In this document: positions 1 through 15,319 of the stretch, piece by piece
Position numbering within the stretch: the stretch's first letter is position 1
Layout: each line of letters opens with the position of its first letter
NCBI GenBank assembly: GCA_025558095.1
Contig: JAIVFI010000002.1
Coordinates: 930,001 to 994,000 of the forward strand
Length of the DNA: 64,000 nucleotides
DNA from: Hyaloraphidium curvatum
Taxonomy: Eukaryota; Monoblepharomycota; Hyaloraphidiomycetes; Hyaloraphidiales; Hyaloraphidiaceae
Direction of reading: 5' to 3'
Program-made: the position numbers and the translations under genes
Notes under the pieces: generated by a model
Database searches by the model: none
What the model saw: the letters and a program-made list of their open reading frames with translations, nothing else
Told to the model about the DNA's origin: nothing

Positions 1-487
1 GCTGCTCGCAGCCTGTTCTGGACCTCCATGAGCTGGTCCCACATCCAATCACATCCCGCAGCTTCCTGGAAGCTCAGCGCGAGGTCCGTCCCATTGGCAT
101 CAGTCCAGACAATCAGCGTGCCTTCGAAAACGAACGAGTCCATCGAGTACGTTATGGTTAGAAGTGTCATGACGCCACGACGCTGATGAAGAAGTTACCT
201 TGCTGGCGCTGGTAGTTGTCCTCCTTCCGAACCCTGCAGTTCAGAACCATGGCATCGGTGTCCTCAGACTTGACGACGATGTGATTGGACTCTTGCTTCT
301 GCGGTGCCGGCGAGGAAAGCGCCTGCTCAGGCGTCTGCCAGGCGCTGGGCGACCAGTCTCCGCGAACCTCGAAGTAGAAGAGGGCCACGTGGCCCACTCC
401 TTGCTCCTGCCAGTTCCCGTCCGAAGACAGCTCATAGACCTTGACTCTCCTCTCCGGCGTCCTTTGCAGAAACCCGTTGGACGGCAT
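1..487 (-). CDS. Protein phosphatase 4 regulatory subunit 3 (PP4R3/Psy2/SMEK), N-terminal part
   Basis: Regulatory subunit that targets the PP4 catalytic subunit to substrates in DNA-damage and cell-cycle control. Exon 1 runs from an ATG at 487 to 199 and encodes the start of the PH/EVH1-like domain, including RRVKVYELSSDGNWQEQG. A 77-nt GT-AG intron (198-122) follows. Exon 2 continues in frame as TLIVW, then LALSFQEAAGCDWMWDQ, the strongly conserved PP4R3 block, and runs off the left edge. An in-frame extension upstream of 487 exists but has no ATG. The rest of the protein (armadillo/DUF625 region) is outside the window. Family identity rests on these conserved strings. It is divergent from the SARAF gene, with about 410 bp between start codons. 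Confidence 0.85.
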
Positions 488-899
488 TGCGCGTGCCAGT
501 CCGAGGTGCGCCTCCGACACTCAGAGGCGAGGGGAAGGAACAGAACACCGGGCGTCGGTCCTCAACATGGAACACTAGCGCTGTGCGGCTCCGCGCGTGC
601 CGATGACGGGCCCACGGGCGTGCGAAGCGCCTGCCCTTGACGGGCTGAAAAGGCCCAGGACGGCCCAGGCCGCCGCGCGGGCGCCTTCAGGCCCCACCAC
701 CAGGCGGCTGTGACCCCTTTAGCCGCTAGAGCCGCACGGATTGGGCGCTAGCGGGCTGGGTTGCGGGGCACGACGAGGTTTTCGGGATGGCGCGAATCGG
801 CCCGCACGGCGGGAGGGGATCGAATGGGCCCAATCCCTCAGCCCTTCACGATTGGAGGGCGGCAGCGACGTGGCACGTCGTACTTCGAGAGATCGCCTA

Positions 900-2087
900 A
901 TGATGGGGTGCCTGATGCGCGCCGTGTTGGCCGCCGCGTTCGTGATCGGCTTGGCGCAGGCAGCTGCCGGACAGAGTGCCAAGAAGGTCCTTCTCCGGGA
1001 CGTCGAAACGCTGACGCTCTACCGCGGCAAATGGACGACCGCCCGCCGAGGCAACCCCGTGAAGCAGATCTCTTGCATCAAAGGAGATGCTTGCGAACTG
1101 TTCGTTCCGGACGTGATCCAATGCAGGAACATGGGATGGGACGGCACCGACGTGACCTGGAAGTGCCACGCCGAGATGGACGAAGCGTTCAGATTCGGCG
1201 AAACGACGGTGTCGTGCGAGGGCTACTCGCGGCCGGACGACCCTTACATCCTGGGGGGCTCCTGCGGCGTCGAATACGCCCTCTACCTCACGCAGAAGGG
1301 AAAGGAGTGGAAGAATCGAAATGCCGGCGGGGGCACCTACGGCGGTCGCGCAGGCGATCAGAAACCGCGGGACTTCTACAACGAGGACGAAGTGGTGGAA
1401 GGTTGGTTGACCATCGGGAGATTCTTGCTCTATTGAGTGACGTCCGCTTTGACAGAGCCCGAGAAGACCTCTTTCCTGGGCAACTTGATCTTCTATGCGA
1501 TGGCAGCTTTCTTCCTCTACACCATACTCGGTGCCTTTTGCTTTCCGCCGCGTGGTCCGCAGGGGGCCGGCGCGGGGAGAGGAGGGTCGGGCGGGGGCGG
1601 TGGACCTGGTCCGGGTGGCGGCTGGGGTCCGGGTGGAGGAGGCGGTTACCCCGGGGGCGGTGGCCCGGGCGGAGCGAACCCTCCGCCTCCTGGTGGGTGC
1701 ATTCCCTGGTGAAGTTGCGCACCGATTTACGGGTCTTTCGCCTCAGGCAAAGGCGACGACCCGCCTCCTTACACCGCGTACCCCTCATCCTCGAGCTATT
1801 CACCAACATCTGCTGCTTCGTCTTCATCGTCTGGCCTGGGGACCGCTGGAACCTTCTTGGCCGGAGCCGCTGCAGGGGGACTCCTAAGCTCGATGTTTGG
1901 CCGGAACCGGGAGCCGCAGCAGCAACAGAGGCAGTCCTCTCGGACGATGTTTGGACACCGGAGCACGTCTCCCTCGGCCCCGCCAGCATCGTCGTTCGGA
2001 TCGTCCTCTTTCGGGTCATCCTCGTCGTCGAGTTTCACCGGGACTTCGCACACGTCGACCGGTTACGGCGGGACTCGCAGGCGGTAG
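900..2087 (+). CDS. SARAF-like store-operated calcium entry regulator (TMEM66 family)
   Basis: In animals SARAF is an ER membrane protein that inactivates STIM/Orai calcium entry. Exons are 900..1401, 1456..1692 and 1747..2087, with two 54-nt introns. Tandem ATGs at 900 and 903 begin a signal peptide (hydrophobic AVLAAAFVIGLAQAAAG). The luminal part carries the family hallmarks VLLRDVETLTLY, VIQCRNMGWDGTDVTWKC and SCEGY, with paired cysteines. A transmembrane helix (NLIFYAMAAFFLYTIL) is followed by a Gly/Pro-rich and then Ser-rich cytoplasmic tail. The tail ends in GYGGTRRR, the same C-terminus as vertebrate SARAF. Whether this organism has a STIM/Orai pathway cannot be seen here, so the cellular role is inferred from the family. 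Confidence 0.9.
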
Positions 2088-2214
2088 ACACAAGGTGTAT
2101 TCTCGATTGCATCTCAAATAAGCTTGCAAAATGATAGCCGATGCCCCGTCCCACATCATCATCCATGCATGAAGCAACATCGCAGGAGGCGCAAGCAGGG
2201 TGCACAGGCAAACT

Positions 2215-3259
2215 CTAGAAGTCGCACGCAAGAAGCAGGAACTTGTCCGAATTGAAAGGCATCGCGCTGGGGTTGACTGCGCGAGCAAATGCGATGAGCA
2301 CGATCCCGCCACGGAACAGAAGGAAAAACTCACTCATTTCGAACCCTATCATGGTGAACGCGCGCACCCAAGCCTTTCGAAGCGCTTCGTCGTCCTGCAG
2401 CCTCTCAACAACCACCACGAGTCTGTCCGCATGCAACCGTTGCTCGACAATCTCCATCAGAGCAGCCACAGATTCCTTCGGCAGAGTCACACAGCCCCTC
2501 GGCACCTTGACGAAAGCGGCGCGCGAGACGACTCGCTTCGAGGCCTTGGACCTCTTTGCGACGACGAAGCCGGGGAAGACGTTGGACGCCGCGTTGGACG
2601 CGTCCGTGCCCCACATGCCCGCTTTGACGCCCTGAAGCAAGTCGCCCGAGCGCGCTCCCTTGTTGATGCCGTCGGCTTCCGAGACCGTGAGAATCTGGAG
2701 CGAGCTCTCCACGAACACGTCCGCCCCCGGGTCCGGCCCGCCGAACACCGTCTCCATCCCACGCGTCGGCCCGCTCCCCGCAAAACACGCAGATGCAGAG
2801 ATCTGCGGCCGCCCAAACACCTCGCGCACCAGCTCCAGATCCGCCCTCACGCCCGCCCCCGCCCCGCCCCCGACCCTCGCCGCCGGTCCCCCTTTCCACC
2901 CTCCAGGCGGTAGTGGGGGTGCGTCCTGCGCCGGAGGGGCGTCAGGAACAACACAGCGACTTGTCAAACAACGTAGTGGAGCGGGTGGGCACGTCCTCGA
3001 TCGGGAGCTGCTGGATCTTGGCCACGGCAAACGTGGAGCTCAGGACCTGCGCACGCGAGCAGATCGGGCACAAGAAGGAAGCAGGGAAGGGGAGTTAAGC
3101 AACGTGCTACGTCCTATGTGCCGAGAGTCGAAGACGCACCTCGAAGACCTGCTGGACGGGCAGGGGCGAGTCCTGGGCCACGGCCGGGCCCCGCTTGACG
3201 ATCGAGTTGACGTGGATACTTGTGGTGGTATTATTCGAAGCCTTCATCGTGGACGCCAT
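2215..3259 (-). CDS. OAZ: Ornithine decarboxylase antizyme, requires +1 programmed frameshift
   Basis: Antizyme binds ornithine decarboxylase monomers, sends them to the proteasome and blocks polyamine uptake. ORF1 starts at ATG 3259 (exon 3259..3140, intron 3139..3047). It continues from 3046 and hits an in-frame UGA at 2944..2942. The sequence at the stop, UGU UCC UGA C, matches the classical antizyme shift site. Skipping one base moves into the long +1 frame, giving CCS-DAPP just as in vertebrate OAZ1. The C-terminal half has family motifs: VPRGCVTLPKESVAALMEI, RLHADRLVVVVE and AFTMIGFEM. A 57-nt intron (2333..2277) then joins INPSAMPF and the stop at 2215. The predicted product is about 297 residues. 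Frameshifting is normally stimulated by polyamines, forming a feedback loop. Confidence 0.92.
2941..2947 (-). other. Antizyme +1 ribosomal frameshift site (UCC UGA C)
   Basis: On the minus strand the heptamer reads TCC TGA C. The zero frame ends at this TGA. The family-conserved region lies in the +1 frame, entered by decoding UCC and then GAC. The preceding codons are two UGU (Cys). No stimulatory pseudoknot could be established by eye. Confidence 0.9.
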
Positions 3260-3675
3260 GTTGCGAGCTTGTAACGGTGACCGGTGCGAAGTTTACAGGG
3301 ACCTGCGCTTGCCCTTGGCGGCGCGACCTATCGAACGGGTCAGCCGACCGGTCAAGGTGCGGGCAAGCACAAGATGCCTACTGCAGGTGCTTGTGGAGCA
3401 CTTGATGGGCGGAGCCACTGTGTCAGCACGGCGGGGCGACAGTGCGAGGGCAGATTACTCGCCGAGAGAGTCAGGACCAACGACTTTGCCAGCTCCGCCT
3501 CTGGTGAGCCCCTGGGGGCAAACTGGGCAATGTCCTAGTCACGCGGCGGTGCGCGGAAGGGGCTCGGAGTGCGCGCGGCGGTGGGGCACGACGATTCGAC
3601 GATGCTGGGGAGCGTTGACCCTTCGATCACGCGCGCGCGGATCGTCGAAGGCGCGGGGTCGAGCGCAACACCGAA

Positions 3676-5255
3676 ATGGACCTGGACGGAATCACGCGGC
3701 TCGCGGCCGGATCGCGCGTGGCGACCCTCCTATTGGGCGAAATTGCGTGTCTGGTTGTCGGCAGGCCGTATGACACGTCGTCGGACCACGCCCTGCTACG
3801 CGCGGAGGCGATCCGCGCCGCCGGGATCGGCGTCCCCGCCGACCAGCAGCGATCCTCCGGAGATGCGCTCCTCGACCTCTTGTTCGGATGCTGGGTGCGA
3901 TGGGATGCCGTTTACTTTCTCGGGATCGCGGAGGATCGGGGATATGCGCTGGAGCAGGCCAATGCTTTCCTGCCGGGGCTGCCGATGGCGATGAACCTCG
4001 TGGGAGCACGTGCGGCCGGAATCGTTGGCAAGGAATGAAGAATGCAATTGATACGGCTTCTTTTGCAGTCATTTCGCCGCTGGCGGGTGGTTGGCTCAGC
4101 CGAAGATCGATCCTCGTGCTGGCGGGCCTGCTCGTGAGCAACACATCTTTCGTGCTCGCCGCGCGGAGTCTGTACCGGTGAGCATGACTTGCCACGATGG
4201 CGGACCGCTGTCTGACACGAGTTAGGCTGACCGCAAAGCTAACGAGCGACTCCAAGTTTGCTGCCCTGTCGGCGTTTCTTTTTTGCTTGACACCTGCGTC
4301 GCCCTTCGTATCCTCACTGTTCGTTTGTTGTCGTCCATCTCTCGGACGCATGCTGACATTGCTTCCGGGTAGCTACGCGGAATCGACTTTCGCACTGGCC
4401 ACTTTTCTGGGGATGGAGGCCTTCGAGTCAGAACAGAACCTGCTTGCAGCCCTTCTATGGGCGGCTGCATCGGCCTTCAGAGCGAACGGCATTCTTCTGG
4501 CCGGATTCTTTGTGTTTCGGGCCCTGCACGGTTCAGGCTCTCTATTGAAGGTTAGCGACTGCATCACCCCTCTTTCCCATCGCGCTTATGGGCTCCCGTG
4601 CAGCGCACCTTCGATGCCACCTTCTGTTCGTGCATCGTCCTTTCGACGTTCCTGTCCACCCAGCTGAAAGCCTTCAATGACTACTGCCGGTCGGGTGAAG
4701 CATCTTCTAGGCCATGGTGTTCTACGAGAATCCCCTCGATCTACACCTTTGTCCAAGCACACTACTGGTATGCAGCCCCCTCCCGCTGCTCTTTCTCATT
4801 GCTCAGACTCAGCTTCCGCCAGGGACAACGGGTTTCTCAAGTATTTCCGGCTTTCCAACGTTCCCCTGTTTGCAGTTGCTGCCCCGACCCTGGCCGCTTG
4901 TGCCTACGGTGTGGTTAGCTTCGCCGGAGCGGACCCTCTGCGCTTCATGTCGATAGGTTTCCGCTCCCGACTGGCGGGATCGGGCGCGGGCAAGGCTCCG
5001 TTCCACGTCGACGCCTTGCTGCCTTACGTCTACCTGGGCGGCCTCCTTGCGGTCTACACCGCTCTGATGGCCCACGTCCAGATAGCCGTCAGGCTTTTCA
5101 CGTCGATGCCGCTCCTGTACTGGGCGCAGGCCCACCTGATGCTTGGTGCGGACGGCGATCGGCGGCGAAACTGGGTCCGGCGGGCGGCAGCGCTCAGCAC
5201 GCTGCATGCTGCCGTCGGCATAGTGCTGTTTGCTCTGTTTTATCCTCCTGCATAG
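3676..5255 (+). CDS. GPI mannosyltransferase 2 (PIG-V/Gpi18)
   Basis: ER multipass enzyme that adds the second mannose to the GPI-anchor core. Exons are 3676..4009, 4069..4177, 4226..4318, 4373..4550, 4604..4767 and 4823..5255. All phases agree, giving 436 residues, the usual family length. Family landmarks in order are WVRWDAVYFLGIAEDRGY (catalytic-loop acidic residues), FLPGLP, LFCLTPASPF joined to YAESTFALATFLGMEAFE, FRANGILLAGFF, RPWCSTRIPSIYTFVQAHYW, and a hydrophobic C-terminus with HVQIAVRLFTSMPLLYW. The spliced junctions restore alignment exactly with PIG-V, which supports the 48-59-nt introns. It is divergent from the antizyme gene, with about 416 bp between the ATGs. Confidence 0.92.
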
Positions 5256-5375
5256 AGCTGCCGCGCCGGGAAAACGATTGGCTTCCTCGAGAGGCCAAAG
5301 TGGCTGAGCAAGCTCAAAAGCATGATGGTCGCCGCTTTTCCTTCTAGCACAAACTCAACACTTCACAAACACTCG

Positions 5376-7992
<2,617 letters not shown>

Positions 7993-8712
7993 GCGCCCCG
8001 CGCGGGGGCCGCGGCGGCGGCATGCAGCACCGTCGCCGGGGTGCAAGGGCTGGGGAGCTGCGCAAGGGACGATCGGCAACAAGGTTTCGGCATTTTTGCG
8101 GGCTTGCATGCGTTTGGAGTGCAAGAACCGCGACACCGCAGCTATCCGAGGATTGGCTGCACTGAACTTTCATCATCATCTTAGAACTTAGAGGCATGAA
8201 GATTGGGCTGGCGAGCTTTGAGGAGGATGCGTCCTCCTTTGTGAGCCCGGGACTGGACGCCGAAAAAGCTAGAGTCTGATTCCTGGGCACGGCGCTCGTT
8301 GGCCAAGCGACGGGGGAAAGCAGTGCGCACCCTTGCGGCTTGTGGTATACCCTCGTCTTTATCGATCTTCATGCTGTAGCGAACAATGTAGTAGTTGAAA
8401 AAGACTGCCGACGTCGAAACACTTCTGCAACTTGGGCGAAAGTCCACGTTCGGCACCCCTCCGGTCCGTCATGCAAGAATGAGAGTAAGCGCGCCCCAAA
8501 GCACGGTCTATTCAGCAGTCAGTCGAAACCGATGTGTACAAGCTCTGATTAGGTATCCAGTTTGATGCGAAAACGGGCAGGGTGTGAAATGGTGCAGGCA
8601 AGTCCAGATCCAACAGATCCACGGCCGCCAGGCGGGCCGATGAAGCAGGCGATCGAATAAGCTCTAAGAACAGCATTCAGACGGTGTGCGACGCGGTCCG
8701 GCCGGCGTGCAT
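7993..8712. other. Intergenic stretch, no gene recognised
   Basis: This lies between the stop of the Ded1 gene and the stop of the next (minus-strand) gene, so it should hold two 3'UTRs. Short open frames of up to about 90 codons exist on both strands, but none has a recognisable motif or a convincing ATG/splice structure. Confidence 0.4.
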
Positions 8713-9282
8713 TCAGTCTACGGACACGGGGGGGAGCGGTGAGAAGGCCGGCGGGCACCAAAAGAACGGGCAAAACGTACAGGAGTACGAGACGTCGCTC
8801 CAGACCGAGTAGGCCTCGGCCTTGTCCTCCTTCTTGGCCTCCTCGGACGCCGCGAGCCGCGAGCGCTCCAGGCACTCGGAGAGGTCCTTCTCGGACAGCG
8901 CGGCGGCGTGCGTGCCCACCCAGGCCGGCGCCGATGCCTGCGAGGCGTGCATTGCTGCCGCGAGCCTGTCTGCAGCGGGGTCCTCGGCCGGCTGCGCGAC
9001 GTTCGTCTGTTGGGCCGGGGGCAAGCCGGGGGTCAGCCTGGTCCAGGGCAGGTTTGGGCGCGCACCCACGGCGAGGGTCTGCGCGCGCGCGGCGGGGACG
9101 CGGAGGGCGGCGAGCGCGGGGGCCGTACCGGCGCGGAGGGAGCGCGCGGCGAGGAGCGAAGCGGAGATCCTGGGTGGCGGGCGGGACGGCAGGCCAAGGC
9201 GGCGTGAGCGTCGGAGGGGAGTGCGGCGGCCGCGCGACGCACATGGCTGCGAGGCGCGCGGGCTCTCTGTTCGGAATCGCAC
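8713..9282 (-). CDS. Unrecognised Arg/Ala-rich protein, possibly mitochondrial; 5' end unresolved
   Basis: I do not recognise this protein. A 190-codon open frame on the minus strand begins with an Arg/Ser/Ala-rich, acid-free stretch resembling a mitochondrial presequence. It is followed by LPWTRLTPGLPPAQQTN and a charged helical segment ALSEKDLSECLERSRLAA, then KKEDKAEAYSVWSDVSYS. The frame has no ATG upstream of codon 100 or so; its 5' end begins at a GTG, so the true start probably lies in an unseen upstream exon. A 63-nt segment (8780..8718) has GTACGT...CCGTAG ends and its length is a multiple of three. Spliced, the protein would end SVWSDVSYSY; unspliced, it gains 21 residues before the same TGA at 8715..8713. 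Confidence 0.4.
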   Translation of the reverse strand: MRFRTESPRASQPCASRGRRTPLRRSRRLGLPSRPPPRISASLLAARSLRAGTAPALAALRVPAARAQTLAVGARPNLPWTRLTPGLPPAQQTNVAQPAEDPAADRLAAAMHASQASAPAWVGTHAAALSEKDLSECLERSRLAASEEAKKEDKAEAYSVWSDVSYSCTFCPFFWCPPAFSPLPPVSVD

Positions 9283-9465
9283 GCGGCGGGGGCCGATGAG
9301 GGGGCAGAGGGGATGTGGGTCGGATATCAGCTGGAGCTGATCTTGCGGGCAACCCGGGGGCGCGCTGCACGGGCGGCAAAGTCAAGCGAGGCCATACTAA
9401 TCCGTCCCAACTGGTCACGGCGCAAGCAAATGCATCCAAACTTCCAAGCGACCACCGTGTGACGG

Positions 9466-9531
9466 TCGAGACCTCAGGGCGTATACCAAAGATGACAATC
9501 GAGACTTCAAAGCGTACACCGAAGATGACAA
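9466..9531. repeat. Two tandem 33-bp units
   Basis: Units 9466-9498 and 9499-9531 both begin TCGAGAC and end AAGATGACAA, and differ at only about five positions. They lie about 50 bp downstream of the stop of the WC-1-like gene, in its probable 3'UTR or the spacer beyond it. Confidence 0.7.
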
Positions 9532-9577
9532 TCGTTACAGCAGCGCACGTCCGTTGTGCGATCGCGGCGCATCCAGC

Positions 9578-12944
<3,367 letters not shown>

Positions 12945-13599
12945 TCAGCTCCCGATCCTCTGCCACCCCTGCTGCTGCCTCCGGGTCTGGTTGGAACAAG
13001 TCGATGAGCTGCAATGCGGTTCGCAGGCGCCGCTTGAGCCCACCTTGATGGCCTCGAGGCCCTGCCGCGCGCCGGCCCACGCCAGCAGCCCGCAGCACAG
13101 CAGGATGAAGGACCACACGACCACCTCGTCCTTGTACGATCCCCTTTCTGCCACCCCGCATACTATTATCAGCTTCCTGTCCCATGTGCACGGCAGGGGA
13201 GCGACCCACGGAAGCACGTCACCCCCCATCCCTCCATGTCCGCCGGCAGCTTCACTGTCCCGTTCGCGTCGGGCGGGGGGAGCCAGCACGCGCCCTGCTC
13301 GACGCAGAAGGCCTTGGTGCAGGCGGAGCAAAGGGGCACGGTGAGGGTCGTGATCTGTGGGTGGGTGGGTGGGAGGGGCGCGTCAGAGGGTGGGGGGATT
13401 GGGGCGGGGGCGGGGGGGCGGCGCACGTTCTTCTCGCAGGTGCATTTGCAGAAGAGGGTGAGGTTGGCGGCGTTCGCGGACTGCGGGTGGAGTGCGGGGC
13501 GCGGGGTGAGTGGGCCGAGTGAGACGGGCAGCGCGGGCGCACGTCGAGGTTCGCGAGCAGCGCGAGGCCCGAGAGGATTGCGGAGAGCGCGTCGGGCAT
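12945..13599 (-). CDS. Cysteine-rich single-pass membrane protein (conserved-looking fungal family, function unknown)
   Basis: Exons are 13599..13543, 13480..13427, 13354..13210 and 13147 onward, ending at 12945, with or without one more short intron near 13043. The N-terminus (MPDALSAILSGLALLANLD) looks like a short signal peptide. The lumenal part has paired cysteines: LFCKCTCEKN, LCSACTKAFCVEQGACW and VTCFQRGSYKDE. A single hydrophobic helix follows immediately (VVVWSFILLCCGLLAWAGA). The pattern CKCTC...C..CT..FC...CFQR.S.KD plus one TM helix resembles an uncharacterised fungal membrane-protein family I recall, but I cannot name it with certainty. It starts 150 bp from the divergent SNARE gene; both may share a promoter, and a secretory-pathway location would fit. 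Confidence 0.65.
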
Positions 13600-13749
13600 T
13601 ATGGAAAGGGGAGCAAGGGTCTAGCAGCGGTGGTAGTGTGTTGTCGCGTAGGCTGCTGCTTGAAGCTTTCTCAGAAACGGAAGCGGAGTCCAGTCGTCGC
13701 AAGCTCGGAGTGCGGAGCTATATAGGGAGCACCGCAGGCGACCCTTAAG

Positions 13750-14685
13750 ATGGAGGACCCGTTCTATGCGGTGCGCGACGACCTCTCCGCGGCTTTGGCG
13801 GGCGCGCGCTCGCAGCTTGCGCGGTGGCGGGGGCTCGCGCGGACTGCGGGGAAGGACGCGGCGCGCGCGGCGGCCGAGCTGCGGGCGGCGCTGGCCGACA
13901 TCGACGCCGACGTGGCCGAGCTCGAGCAGGCCGTGGCGGTGGCCGCGCGGGACCCGGCGCGCTTCCGGCTGGCCGCGGCGGAGGTCGCCGGGCGGAGGGA
14001 GTTTGTCGCCGCCGCGCGCAAGGAGGCCGCCGCGCTGAGGGCCGCGCTGGCCGACGAGGAGGGCGCCGCGCAGGCTGCGCAGCGGGACATGCTGCTGGCC
14101 GGCGGCGCAAAGGGCGGCCAGGGGGCGGCAGGGGGGAGCTCCGACCGGACTGCGCGGCCCCCGCGGGCACCAAACGGGACACCGCTGCCCGCCGACGGCA
14201 GATCGCCGGCATCTCTTCCTTCCTCGGGTTCCCCCGCACCGGCGGGCTCCCCCCCTGGCCCCTCCGTGGGCGCCCCACCCCCCCGGACAAAGCCCGCCGG
14301 CGCACCCCGCCCGGGCACGCCCAGCGGCCAGGCCGGCCGCTCCTCGACCCCCGACACGGGGGACCGCCCGCGCGACCGCTTCGCCGAGAACGAGCAGATG
14401 CAGCAGCAGGTCATCATGCGCGAGCAGGACCGCGAGCTGGACCAGGTCGCGCACACGGTGCGCAACCTGCGCGAGATCGCAGTGACCATCGGCGACGAGG
14501 TCGAGGACCAGAAGGTGCTGCTGGACGACGTCGACGAGCGCGTCGACAGGACGCAGGGGAGGATGCAGCTCGCGCAGAAGCGCATGAACGCCGTGCTGGC
14601 CGAGCTGCGCAAGGGCGGGACCTGCACCATCGTGTGCCTCATCACCGTGCTGCTGATCCTGCTGGTCGTCGTGATCGTCATCTAG
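13750..14685 (+). CDS. Syntaxin-6/10/Tlg1-type Qc-SNARE
   Basis: Tail-anchored SNARE of the trans-Golgi network and endosomes. A single open frame encodes 311 residues. The N-terminus DPFYAVRDDLSAAL is the hallmark of the syntaxin-6 N-domain, a three-helix bundle. A long Pro/Ser/Gly linker follows (about residues 125-205). The SNARE motif includes MREQDRELDQVAHTVRNL, IGDEVEDQKVLLDDVDERVD and MQLAQKRMNAVL, with the central-layer Gln in EDQKVLLD. The C-terminal anchor is IVCLITVLLILLVVVIVI. No intron is needed, though one in the linker cannot be excluded. Confidence 0.9.
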   Translation: MEDPFYAVRDDLSAALAGARSQLARWRGLARTAGKDAARAAAELRAALADIDADVAELEQAVAVAARDPARFRLAAAEVAGRREFVAAARKEAAALRAALADEEGAAQAAQRDMLLAGGAKGGQGAAGGSSDRTARPPRAPNGTPLPADGRSPASLPSSGSPAPAGSPPGPSVGAPPPRTKPAGAPRPGTPSGQAGRSSTPDTGDRPRDRFAENEQMQQQVIMREQDRELDQVAHTVRNLREIAVTIGDEVEDQKVLLDDVDERVDRTQGRMQLAQKRMNAVLAELRKGGTCTIVCLITVLLILLVVVIVI

Positions 14686-15319
14686 GCGTGTACTCCTCGC
14701 GGTGAAACGGAGGGGTCTCACCCCGTTGCTGCGTGTTGCTGAGCATGTGAAGCAGCATCCCTTTTCTCTTCTACAAACGCGCTCCTAGGGAGAACGCACA
14801 GTCGTTGATGAAGCGGACTAGGACATTGCAGTTTGTAGTCGAGATGCAGGCCGGCGATGCAAGGGTGGATGGGAGCCGTCTCGCTCGGTAAAGGACTTAC
14901 TACTCTAGGCCTGAGGTGCCAAGCGCGGCGGTTCGGACACACGGGAGCTGTCTCTGCGTTATTCAGACGTGCGTATCGACTGCCGGTGTGTTTTCCACGG
15001 TTGCGCCGGGGCGTTGGCTTCGGCGCCGAGCCGGGGTCGCGGGATTGCCGGGTCCGCTTTCCGGCCCCGTCGACACCCCGGCGGCACACCAACGGCGCCT
15101 TGGGAGCTCTCCTTCGTTGGTGGGCCTTGGTGGACGCGTGATGGCCGGTAGTTGCGTCCGGCGCGGCGTCACCGGCGGTGCTCCGGCCCCGGCCCGAGCT
15201 CCGGCGTTTAGATCGGCTTCGAGCGCGCTCACACGCTCCGCCCCCCGCAGGTTCTCTCGCGAGCGGCAGCAGCTTTCTTGTCAAGTACTCGTACCGCCCC
15301 CCTCGAGCTCGCCGGCAAG
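14686..15319. other. Intergenic stretch upstream of the XPG-Fanzor-like gene
   Basis: This holds the SNARE 3'UTR and the promoter of the giant gene. Several short frames occur, none recognisable. I saw no terminal inverted repeat or obvious target-site duplication matching sequence beyond 23535, but an exhaustive search by eye is not possible. Confidence 0.4.

Noticed and set aside
761-2134. A 457-codon plus-strand frame over the SARAF gene
   Set aside because: It is Arg-rich with no family match and overlaps the well-supported SARAF exons in another frame.
2942-3259. Reading antizyme ORF1 as a short independent gene or a nonsense mutation
   Set aside because: The stop lies in the exact antizyme shift context and the +1 frame continues the family sequence.
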